Of a DNA stretch of 10,648 nucleotides, positions 1 to 6,545 are shown one piece after another. How positions within the stretch are numbered: position 1 is the stretch's first letter; each line of letters begins with the position of its first letter. The notes under the pieces are model-generated. The model searched no databases and had not been told where the DNA came from. It worked only from the letters and a program-made list of their open reading frames with translations. Made by a program: the position numbers and the translations under genes. The DNA comes from DSNY01 sp037446035 (GTDB lineage Bacteria; Pseudomonadota; Gammaproteobacteria; Burkholderiales; Burkholderiaceae_F), in contig JBBIJJ010000116.1 of the NCBI GenBank assembly GCA_037446035.1, positions 1 through 10,648 on the forward strand, written 5' to 3'.

Positions 1-1140
1 GTGCGCGGCCTGGTGCTCACGCCGACGCGCGAACTCGCCGAACAGGTGGCCGACAATCTGAAGAAGTACGCGTCCAGGACCGCGCTGCGCGTGACCTGCG
101 TCTACGGCGGTGTGGACATGGAACCTCAGACCGAGGCGCTGCGCAAGGGTTGCGAAGTCGTGATCGCCACCCCCGGACGCCTGCTCGACCACATCCAGCA
201 GAAGAACACGTCGCTCGCGCAGGTGCAGATCGTCGTGCTCGACGAAGCCGACCGGATGCTCGACATGGGGTTCCTGCCGGACATCTCCAGGATCCTGAAC
301 CTGCTGCCCAAGGAGCGGCAGAGCCTGATGTTCTCGGCCACGTTCTCCGACGAGATCAAGAAGCTGGCGGCTAACTTCCTGCGCGCCCCGATCCTGATCG
401 AAGTCGCGCGCCGCAACGCCACCGCCGAGCTGATCGCGCAGGAGGTCATCCAGGTGCACGAGTCGGAGAAGACCGATGCGCTGCTGACGTTGCTGCGTAC
501 GCGTGGCCCCGATGGCGGGCCGATGAAGCAGGTGCTCGTGTTCGTCAACGCCAAGATCGAATGCCGGCGGCTGGCGCGTCAGCTGCAGAAGGCGGGGGTC
601 AATGCCGACGCGATCCACGGCGACAAGACCCAGGACGAGCGCATGAAGGCGCTGGAAGGGTTCAAGCGCGGCGACATCGAGGTGCTGGTGGCCACCGACG
701 TCGCGGCACGCGGGCTGGACATCGTCGAGCTGCCGGCGGTGATCAACTACGACGTGCCATTTAATCCCGAGGATTACGTGCACCGCATCGGCCGCACCGG
801 GCGCGCCGGCGCCAAGGGGTTGGCGATCATGCTGATGACCGGCGCCGACGAGCGCGGCGTGCAGGCGATCGAGCGGCTGACCAAGCAGAAGTTCGACATT
901 CGCCGGCTCGACGTGCAGCACCCGCCGCGGCGCAACCGCGCAGAGCGGGGCGCGGACCGCCAAGCGGGCCGCGCCGCGGGGCAGCAGAGTGCGGCGGCGG
1001 CCGACGATTTCTTCACTCGGCCGTACGAGCCGGCCTTGGTTGAAGGCGACGAAGCCAAAGACCAGGCGGCCGCCGAGGCGCAGCCGCGCCTGCGCAAGCC
1101 AGCCAAGGTGGCCGCACTGCTGGGCGGCCGCAAGCGCTGA
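1..1140 (+). CDS. rhlE: DEAD-box ATP-dependent RNA helicase, RhlE-like (5' truncated by window edge)
   Basis: ATP-dependent RNA helicase of the DEAD-box family, acting in the cytoplasm on structured RNA (ribosome assembly, RNA decay). The visible 379 residues carry, in order, motif Ia PTRELA (8-13), the GG motif (36-37), motif Ib TPGR (57-60), motif II DEAD (81-84), motif III SAT (112-114), motif IV around VLVFVNA (178-184), motif V ATDVAARGLD (231-240) and motif VI HRIGRTGRAG (261-270). A basic, low-complexity tail of about 75 residues follows and ends in KVAALLGG, as seen in betaproteobacterial RhlE proteins. The Q motif and Walker A (motif I) are absent only because they precede the window. 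The GTG at base 1 is therefore an internal codon, not the start. It ends in TGA and faces metY tail to tail. RhlE rather than another DEAD-box paralogue (DbpA, SrmB) is inferred from the core style and the short tail. Confidence 0.93.
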   Translation: MRGLVLTPTRELAEQVADNLKKYASRTALRVTCVYGGVDMEPQTEALRKGCEVVIATPGRLLDHIQQKNTSLAQVQIVVLDEADRMLDMGFLPDISRILNLLPKERQSLMFSATFSDEIKKLAANFLRAPILIEVARRNATAELIAQEVIQVHESEKTDALLTLLRTRGPDGGPMKQVLVFVNAKIECRRLARQLQKAGVNADAIHGDKTQDERMKALEGFKRGDIEVLVATDVAARGLDIVELPAVINYDVPFNPEDYVHRIGRTGRAGAKGLAIMLMTGADERGVQAIERLTKQKFDIRRLDVQHPPRRNRAERGADRQAGRAAGQQSAAAADDFFTRPYEPALVEGDEAKDQAAAEAQPRLRKPAKVAALLGGRKR

Positions 1141-1148
1141 CGGCGGAT

Positions 1149-1194
1149 CGCGACAGCGGGTCGCGGTGAGGCAAGTGCCGCCCCCCGCTGGGGC
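1149..1194. terminator. Two short GC hairpins in the convergent rhlE/metY spacer (weak terminator candidates)
   Basis: The 102-bp spacer between the two converging genes (1141-1242) holds two perfect 6-bp hairpins. One pairs cgcgac (1149-1154) with gtcgcg (1160-1165) over a 5-nt loop. The other pairs cgcccc (1178-1183) with ggggcg (1189-1194) over a 5-nt loop. Neither is followed by a T-run on either strand, so neither is a textbook intrinsic terminator. A bidirectional role is suggested only by position. Confidence 0.25.
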
Positions 1195-1242
1195 GCGTCC
1201 ACGGCCGCGGAGTTCGCTGTCGCTTGCCCGCCGGCGCGCGTG

Positions 1243-2538
1243 CTACGAGCTCTTTGCCAGCGCCTGCTCCAAGTCCCACAGGATGTCGTCGATCGACTCG
1301 ATGCCGATCGACAAGCGCACCATCTCCGGCAGCACGCCGGCGGCGCGTTGCTCCTGCTCGGAAAGCTGCCGATGCGTGGTGGAGGCCGGGTGGATGACGA
1401 GCGACTTGGCGTCGCCGATATTGGCCAGGTGCGACAGGAACTGCAGGCTGTCGATGAACCTCTCACCCGCGGCCGCGCCGCCTTTGATGCCGAACGTCAT
1501 TACGCTGGAGGCGCCTGGTTCGCCGTCGATCGCGCGCAGATACTTCTTCGCCAGCACGTAATAGGGGCTCGATTTCAGCCCTGGCCAGTTGACCCACGCC
1601 ACGCGCGGGTGAGCTTCGAGAAACTCGGCCACACGGCGGGCGTTTTGCACGTGCCGCTCCATGCGCACGTGCAGGGTTTCCAGTCCCTGCAGCAGCAGCC
1701 AGGCCGACAACGGCGCCAGTGAGGCGCCGTGCACGCGCAGCACCTCGAAGCGCGCCTTCATCGTGTACGCGAAGTCGCCGAACGTTTCCCAGAACTTCAC
1801 GCCGTGATAGCCCTTGGACGGCAGCACCATGTCGGGGAACTTGCCGTTGCCCCAGTCGAAGCGGCCCGCCTCCGCCAGCACGCCGCCGATCGTGGTGCCG
1901 TGTCCGCCCATGTACTTGGTCGCCGAGTGCACCACGATGTCGGCACCCCAGTCGAACGGCCGGCACAGGTACGGGGTGGCCATCGTGTTGTCGATCATCA
2001 GCGGGATGCCGGCGTCGTGCGCGATGGCGGCGATCGGCTCGATGTCGAGCACGTTGATCTTCGGATTGCCCAGCGTCTCGCCGTACAGCAGACGCGTGTT
2101 GGGCTTGAGCGCGCGGCGGAAGTTGTCCGGATCGTCCGGATCGACGAACGTGGTCTCGATCCCCATCTTCGGCAGCGTCACCGCGAACTGCGAGTAGGTA
2201 CCGCCGTACAGCAGGCTGGAGGCGACGATGTGCTGGCCGGGCTGAACGATGGCGAGGACCGCGGTCAGTTGCGCCGCCATGCCGCTGGCGGTGGCGAGCG
2301 CCGCCCGGCCGTTTTCCAGCGCCGCGACGCGCTCCTCGAACACCGCCACGGTCGGGTTGCTGATGCGCGAATAGACGTTGCCGAAGGTCTGCAGGTTGAA
2401 CAGGCTGGCCGCGTGGTCGGCCGAGTCGAACACGTAGCTGGTCGTCTGATAGATCGGCTGCGCGCGGCTGCCGGTGACCGGGTCGGGAAGCTGGCCCGCG
2501 TGCAGGCACAGCGTTTCGATGCCGAACTGTCTGTCCAT
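1243..2538 (-). CDS. metY: O-acetylhomoserine aminocarboxypropyltransferase / sulfhydrylase (MetY)
   Basis: PLP-dependent enzyme of the Cys/Met metabolism family that makes homocysteine from O-acetylhomoserine and sulfide (direct sulfhydrylation) in the cytosol. The 431-residue protein has the usual MetY length. It shows the N-terminal block FGIETLCLHAG (5-15), YSRISNPT (56-63) for substrate and cofactor binding from the neighbouring subunit, ASGMAA (84-89) at the PLP phosphate, MIDNTMATPY (181-190), and the Schiff-base lysine K208 in SATKYMGGHGT. The C-terminal block HPASTTHRQL (383-392) is also typical. The start is the ATG at 2536-2538, two bases after the TGA of the upstream CoA-binding gene. 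There is no strong Shine-Dalgarno sequence, so translation is probably coupled to that gene. The frame is open much further upstream, but only within the neighbour. Stop codon is TAG. An O-succinylhomoserine enzyme (MetZ) is possible but these are usually nearer 400 residues. Confidence 0.95.
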   Translation of the reverse strand: MDRQFGIETLCLHAGQLPDPVTGSRAQPIYQTTSYVFDSADHAASLFNLQTFGNVYSRISNPTVAVFEERVAALENGRAALATASGMAAQLTAVLAIVQPGQHIVASSLLYGGTYSQFAVTLPKMGIETTFVDPDDPDNFRRALKPNTRLLYGETLGNPKINVLDIEPIAAIAHDAGIPLMIDNTMATPYLCRPFDWGADIVVHSATKYMGGHGTTIGGVLAEAGRFDWGNGKFPDMVLPSKGYHGVKFWETFGDFAYTMKARFEVLRVHGASLAPLSAWLLLQGLETLHVRMERHVQNARRVAEFLEAHPRVAWVNWPGLKSSPYYVLAKKYLRAIDGEPGASSVMTFGIKGGAAAGERFIDSLQFLSHLANIGDAKSLVIHPASTTHRQLSEQEQRAAGVLPEMVRLSIGIESIDDILWDLEQALAKSS

Positions 2539-2540
2539 GG

Positions 2541-3029
2541 TCAGTAGGGAAGCTGGCGCGGCCGTCGCGCCGAAATGACGCGCGTGTTCACGCCCGCCCA
2601 GTTCAGTCCGCCGAACAGCCGCCCGTGCTCGATCTTCACGCAGCGGTCCATCACCACGTCGAGTCCGGCGGCGCGCGCCTTGCGCGCGGCGGCCTCGTTG
2701 ACGATGCCCAGTTGCATCCACAGCACCTTGGCGCCGATCGCGATCGTCTCGTCGGCGAGCGCCGGGATGTCTTCGCTTCTGCGGAAGCAATCCACCAGAT
2801 CGATCGGCCCCGCCGCGCGTGCGGCGGCCGCCAGGTCAGGGTAGCAGCGCTGGCCGAGCACCTCGCCGTACTTCGGATTGACCGGGATCATCGTGTAGCC
2901 GTGTTCGAGCAGATACTTGCCGACGAAGTGGCTCGGTCGGTGCCACTCGGCGGAAATGCCGACGACCGCGATGCGGCGGCTGCCGTGCAGGATGCGGCGC
3001 AGGGTCGGGATGTCGGTGTCGTCCGCCAC
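2541..3029 (-). CDS. CoA-binding protein, YccU/COG1832 type
   Basis: Small (162-residue) Rossmann-fold protein of the CoA_binding_2 family (E. coli YccU relatives); no reaction is established for it. The fold begins with RRIAVVGIS (18-26), the nucleotide-binding first strand and loop. It continues with MIPVNPKYGEVLG (47-59), IDLVDCFRRSEDIP (76-89), WMQLGI (104-109) and MDRCVKIEHGRL (127-138), all landmark blocks of the family. The start is a GTG at 3027-3029, supported by an AGGAGA Shine-Dalgarno sequence 9 nt upstream. It begins 4 nt after the gluQ stop and ends 2 nt before metY, so it sits in the middle of a three-gene operon. Members of this family are often found next to O-acetylhomoserine sulfhydrylases, which hints at a role in sulfur amino acid metabolism, perhaps CoA or acyl-CoA sensing. 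That role is inference. Confidence 0.9.
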   Translation of the reverse strand: MADDTDIPTLRRILHGSRRIAVVGISAEWHRPSHFVGKYLLEHGYTMIPVNPKYGEVLGQRCYPDLAAAARAAGPIDLVDCFRRSEDIPALADETIAIGAKVLWMQLGIVNEAAARKARAAGLDVVMDRCVKIEHGRLFGGLNWAGVNTRVISARRPRQLPY

Positions 3030-3033
3030 GGGG

Positions 3034-3924
3034 TTAGGTCTCCTGGGCCGCGATTGTAGGGCGCGCGACCCAGCGCGCGCGCCACAGCTCGATCGCGCGC
3101 GTCAGGAACGCATCGCGCTTGTCGGCGCCGATGTGCGGCAGGCCGAGATGCCGGCCCGCACGTTCCAGTTCGCCGCGCACGTCGTCGGCCAGCGCGCGCG
3201 CACCGGTCTGCTTCGAGAGCTTTTCGCCCCTTTCGTTCGTCACGACCGGCACGTGCAGGTAGCGCGGCGTCGCGAATCCAAGCGCGCGCTGCAGAAAGAT
3301 CTGGCGCGGCGTGTTGTCGAGCAGATCGGCGCCGCGGACGATGTCGGTGATGCCTTGCTCGGCATCGTCGACCACCACCGCGAGCTGGTACGCCCACCGG
3401 CCATCCGCACGCCGCACGACGAAGTCGCCGACTTCGCGCGCGAGATGCTGCGCGAAGTGTCCGCATGCTCGATCGGCGAAGGCCACCGTTTCGTCCGGCA
3501 CCCGCACGCGCCACGCCGGCCGGGCGCGCGCCCCGGCGGGCCGCTCGCGACAGGTGCCGGGGTAGACACCGGCCGGGAGTCCGGCGGCACGCGCCGCGCT
3601 GTCGATGTCCCTGCGCGAGCACGTGCAAGGGTAGGCGAGGGCGGCGGTGCGTAGGCGCGCAAACGCCTCTTCGTACAGCGCGCTGCGGCGGCTTTGCAGG
3701 ACGACCGGCTCGTCCGGCTCGAGCCCGAAGCGCGCGAGCGTGCGAACGATCGCCGCGGTCGCCCCCGCGACCTCGCGCGGCGGATCGATGTCCTCGATGC
3801 GGACGAGCCAGGCGCCGCCGTGGGCGCGCGCGTCGAGCCAGCTCGCCAGGGCGGCGGCAAGCGAGCCGGCGTGCAGCGGCCCGGTGGGCGAAGGCGCGAA
3901 GCGGCCACAGTAGGCGTTGGGCAC
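3034..3924 (-). CDS. gluQ: Glutamyl-Q tRNA(Asp) synthetase (GluQ)
   Basis: Truncated GluRS paralogue that activates glutamate and attaches it to queuosine at the wobble position of tRNA-Asp; it lacks the anticodon-binding domain. From the GTG at 3922-3924 the product is 296 residues, matching GluQ rather than GltX (about 470). Residues 5-21 hold YCGRFAPSPTGPLHAGS with the HIGH-like HAGS. C100 and C102 (YPCTCSRR), Y121 and C125 (YPGTCRER) match the zinc ligands of E. coli GluQ. The KMSKS-like loop is EKLSKQTG (234-241). The start is uncertain: TTG at 3970-3972 gives 16 more residues. An ATG at 4063-4065 gives 47 more but would overlap the start of the divergent cyclase, and the extra residues are unlike the family. 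GTG 3924 puts the catalytic block at the usual distance from the N-terminus, though no clear Shine-Dalgarno precedes it. It is probably the first gene of an operon with the CoA-binding gene and metY. In many proteobacteria gluQ instead follows dksA. Confidence 0.9.
   Translation of the reverse strand: MPNAYCGRFAPSPTGPLHAGSLAAALASWLDARAHGGAWLVRIEDIDPPREVAGATAAIVRTLARFGLEPDEPVVLQSRRSALYEEAFARLRTAALAYPCTCSRRDIDSAARAAGLPAGVYPGTCRERPAGARARPAWRVRVPDETVAFADRACGHFAQHLAREVGDFVVRRADGRWAYQLAVVVDDAEQGITDIVRGADLLDNTPRQIFLQRALGFATPRYLHVPVVTNERGEKLSKQTGARALADDVRGELERAGRHLGLPHIGADKRDAFLTRAIELWRARWVARPTIAAQET
3039..3044 (-). promoter_or_regulatory. Shine-Dalgarno site for the CoA-binding gene
   Basis: The minus strand reads AGGAGA here, 9 nt before the GTG start at 3029. 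The site lies inside the last codons of gluQ. It supports the GTG as the real start, and it is the clearest ribosome-binding site in the minus-strand operon. Confidence 0.6.
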
Positions 3925-4052
3925 GGGACGGCGGACGATCGACGGTGTCTGGCGCGGGGCCGACGGGTTCAAGCCACACAATCGGGTGCCGATGACCGGG
4001 GCAGGCCCGGCAAGCGGCCGCAGACGGCGCCGCGGAGCCAGACCTCGCGCCC
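3925..4052. other. Divergent intergenic region between gluQ and the first cyclase
   Basis: This 128-bp stretch, if gluQ starts at 3924, must hold the promoters for both directions. I found no convincing -35/-10 pair on either strand. The AT-richest patch is around 3968-3982 (ttcaagccacacaat), which is the best place to look. For the cyclase, GGAG at 4034-4037 is 15 nt from the ATG, too far for an ordinary Shine-Dalgarno site. Confidence 0.4.
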
Positions 4053-6419
4053 ATGACCCCCACACCTGCCGTCGCCGCCGAACTGCTGCAACTGGCGCTG
4101 CGGCTCGGCCGCTTCACCTGGCTCGGCAACCTCGCGTTCGGATGCGCGATCGTACTCGTGCTGGCGCACGACGATCGGCTGCTGCAGGGGCTGGCTTGGT
4201 GGGTCGTGCTCGCCACGGCGCTGCTGGCGCGCGCGTACCTGTGCTTGCGTCTGCTGGCCGATGCGTCGCTGCGCGCGCGCCGCGGTGCGGCGCTGTACGC
4301 GGCGATCGCCGTGATCGAAGGCGCGGTCTGGTCGGCCGGTCTGATTGCCGCGCCTGCGCCGTCGGATCTCGGCGCGCTGCTGCAGTTCGTGTTGTCGACC
4401 GTCATCCTGATTAGCACGGTGCTGTCCTTCGGTCCGGTGCGCAGCGCCTGGCTCGGGCAGAGCGTGCCGCTCGCCATCGGTCAGGCGCTGGTGTTGATCG
4501 TGCAGCCGCCGCCGCTGCGCGACGTGGTCGGTCTGGCGTGGCTGCTGACGGTTGTGTTGTCGGCGCTGGCTGCGTACTGGTGGCGGCGCGCGCTCCTCGA
4601 AAACCTCGCGTTGCGCGAACAGGCCGATGCGGCGGCGCGCGCGCAGCAGCAGGCGGCACTCGATCTGCACCGCAGCCGTGCGCAGCTGCGGTTGGCGCTC
4701 GACGCGATCGACGCCGGTGTGGCCGACACCAATCTCGTGACCGGCGAGCGCTTCTTCTCCGCGCGCTACGCCGAGCTGCTGGGCTATCGCGACCGTGCCG
4801 CCTTCCTGCACGCGCATCGCTTCTCGGCCGCGTTGCACCCCGACGATCGCGCACGCGTGCTGCTGGCGCGGCAGCGGCACCTGGAGCAGGGCGCGCCGTT
4901 CCGCGAGGAATTCCGGCTGCGCACCGCCGCGTACGACTACGTCTGGGTGCAGGCGCGCGGCGAGTCGGTGCGCGACGCCGACGGCCGCGCCACCCGCTTC
5001 GTGATGTCGATCGTCGACATCACCGAGCGGCGCGAGGCCGAACTGCGGCTTGCCGCCAGCGAGCGGCGGTACCGCGCACTGGTCGAAGCCTCGCCGTCGC
5101 TGATCTGGACCTGCGACGCGGCCGGTCGCCTGACCTTCGTATCGGCGCGCGCCTGCCGCGAGCTGTACGGCTACGAGCCGCGCGAGATGGTCGGCCGGCA
5201 CGTCGCCGAGTTCAACGCGCCGGAATTCGCGCGGCGCGAGTTCGTGCGCCGCTTCGCCCCCGTGCTGCGCGGGCGCGCCGTGTTCGACGCCGAAGCGGTG
5301 CACCTGTCGCGCGCGGGCGAACGCGTGTACGTGGTGGTCAGCGCGCTGCCGGTGCGCGACGATTCCGGCCGCATCGAGGCGGTGTTCGGCATCTGCAGCG
5401 ACATCACCGCGCTGAAGCGGCGCGAACGCGAGCTCAACACCGCGCTGCGCAACCAGCAGGTCATCTTCGAGGCCGCTGGCGAAGGCATCGCCTTCGTCCG
5501 CGACGACCGCATCGAAAGCGCCAACGGCGCGCTCGCCAAGATGCTCGGCGTCACGCGCGACCGGCTCGTCGGCCGTGCCGTCGGCGACTTTCTCGCGCGC
5601 CCGCAGGAGTGGGATGCGGTGCGGCGCGCGACACTGGAGGCGGCCGCACGCGGCGAAGCGGCGATCCACGAGACGATGTTGTGCGCGCCCACCGGCACCG
5701 GTGGCGATGCCTGGTGCCAGTTGACGGCGCGGCAGATCGGCGATGACGACAGCGCGATGATCCTCGTGCTGACCGACATCACGCTGCTGAAGCGACGCGA
5801 AGAGCTGGCCTGGCATCAGGCCAACCACGACGAGCTGACCGGACTGCCGAACCGGCGTCTGCTCGTCGAGCACGCGCGCCGGCTGCTTTCGGTCGCGCTG
5901 CGGCAGCGGCGGCGCGCCGCCGTTCTCGTGCTGGACCTCGACGGCTTCAAGGAAGTCAACGACCTGTTCGGGCACGCCCACGGTGACGCGCTGCTGCGGC
6001 GGGTCGCGCTGCGGCTCGCCAGCGTGCTGCGCGAGTACGACCTGGTCGCGCGTACCGGTGGCGACGAGTTTGTCGTGCTGTTGCCCGAAATCGAAGAACC
6101 GGCCGTCGCGCTGCGGGTCGCGGAGAAGCTCCTCGTTGCGGCGCGCGAGGACTTCGAAGCGGCGGGCCGCAGCCTGCGCATCCACGCCAGCGTTGGCGTC
6201 GCGCTGTTCCCCGACGACGGCAGCGATTTCGAGGCGCTGCTGGTGCGCGCCGATGCCGCCATGTACTCGGCCAAGGCGAGCGGCAAGAATCGCCTGCGCT
6301 TCGCCGCCGAACTGGTCGCCGGAAAGCTGCCGTCGGCGCCGACGCACGGCGAGACGCAGCGAAGCGACGCGGCCATTGATAGCGCCGACGCTCCGCTGCG
6401 CGTCGTCCGATCGTCGTAA
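4053..6419 (+). CDS. Membrane sensor diguanylate cyclase, 6 TM + 3 PAS + GGDEF
   Basis: Makes c-di-GMP from two GTP in response to an unknown signal at the inner membrane. Order in the 788 residues: six predicted membrane helices (about 22-38, 44-67, 79-99, 106-126, 132-150, 157-177) of no family I recognise; a charged, probably coiled-coil linker (178-215); PAS1 (about 212-325, PAS_3-like, with LHPDD at 261-265 and a PAC end VDITERREAE); PAS2 (about 336-455); PAS3 (about 466-580); GGDEF (about 585-752). Catalytic features are complete: DELTGLPNRR (592-601), D628 in DLDGFKEVND, N636, D645, R667 and GGDEF at 669-673. The inhibitory site RxxD (R660-D663) is five residues before GGDEF, so product inhibition is expected. 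No EAL or HD-GYP domain is present. No LOV cysteine signature (NCRFLQ) is seen in the PAS domains. C354 and C555 recur in the downstream paralogue. A polar tail of 36 residues ends the protein. The start ATG precedes the first helix sensibly but lacks a good ribosome-binding site. Confidence 0.93.
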   Translation: MTPTPAVAAELLQLALRLGRFTWLGNLAFGCAIVLVLAHDDRLLQGLAWWVVLATALLARAYLCLRLLADASLRARRGAALYAAIAVIEGAVWSAGLIAAPAPSDLGALLQFVLSTVILISTVLSFGPVRSAWLGQSVPLAIGQALVLIVQPPPLRDVVGLAWLLTVVLSALAAYWWRRALLENLALREQADAAARAQQQAALDLHRSRAQLRLALDAIDAGVADTNLVTGERFFSARYAELLGYRDRAAFLHAHRFSAALHPDDRARVLLARQRHLEQGAPFREEFRLRTAAYDYVWVQARGESVRDADGRATRFVMSIVDITERREAELRLAASERRYRALVEASPSLIWTCDAAGRLTFVSARACRELYGYEPREMVGRHVAEFNAPEFARREFVRRFAPVLRGRAVFDAEAVHLSRAGERVYVVVSALPVRDDSGRIEAVFGICSDITALKRRERELNTALRNQQVIFEAAGEGIAFVRDDRIESANGALAKMLGVTRDRLVGRAVGDFLARPQEWDAVRRATLEAAARGEAAIHETMLCAPTGTGGDAWCQLTARQIGDDDSAMILVLTDITLLKRREELAWHQANHDELTGLPNRRLLVEHARRLLSVALRQRRRAAVLVLDLDGFKEVNDLFGHAHGDALLRRVALRLASVLREYDLVARTGGDEFVVLLPEIEEPAVALRVAEKLLVAAREDFEAAGRSLRIHASVGVALFPDDGSDFEALLVRADAAMYSAKASGKNRLRFAAELVAGKLPSAPTHGETQRSDAAIDSADAPLRVVRSS

Positions 6420-6444
6420 TCGGCCCCGATCCGACACCCGGCGA

Positions 6445-6473
6445 TTGCCCGGCTGCGGGCGCGTCGCTAGCAT
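6445..6473 (+). promoter_or_regulatory. Candidate sigma-70-like promoter for the second cyclase
   Basis: TTGCCC (6445-6450, 4/6 to TTGACA) is separated by exactly 17 bp from TAGCAT (6468-6473, 4/6 to TATAAT, with the key T, A and final T). Transcription would begin near 6480 and leave a leader of about 66 nt before the ATG at 6546. The 126-bp spacer after the first cyclase is long enough for a separate promoter. A 5-bp hairpin (gcccg 6447-6451 with cgggc 6456-6460) lies inside the promoter spacer and lacks a T-run. The call rests on eye matching only, in a GC-rich background. Confidence 0.35.
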
Positions 6474-6539
6474 CCGGCCGTCCCCCGAATTTGGTACGCG
6501 ATCCTCCGCGGTACGGCCGATCGGGCGCGGCATCCGGCC
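6470..6539 (+). repeat. 10-bp direct repeat (gcatccggcc) upstream of the second cyclase
   Basis: The decamer gcatccggcc occurs at 6470-6479 and again at 6530-6539, exactly 60 bp apart start to start. The first copy overlaps the candidate -10 element and presumed start of transcription. The second ends six bases before the ATG, where a ribosome-binding site should be. It could be a paired regulator site or a chance repeat in GC-rich DNA. Confidence 0.4.
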
Positions 6540-6545
6540 AGCGAC

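Noticed and set aside
1..3. GTG at base 1 as a real helicase start
   Set aside because: The Q motif and Walker A motif of a DEAD-box helicase must lie upstream, so the gene is simply cut by the window edge.
2539..2790. Upstream extension of metY to 2790
   Set aside because: The extra 84 codons overlap the CoA-binding gene in another frame and lack family similarity, while the ATG at 2538 fits the known MetY N-terminus.
6447..6460. Hairpin after the first cyclase as a terminator
   Set aside because: The stem is only 5 bp with no T-run and it overlaps a better promoter-like pair.
3969..6533. 854-codon open frame on the minus strand opposite the first cyclase
   Set aside because: It is rich in Arg, Gln, His and Ala with no domain motif, and mirrors a well-supported GGDEF gene. 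Long stop-free antisense frames are expected at this G+C content. It would also overlap gluQ.
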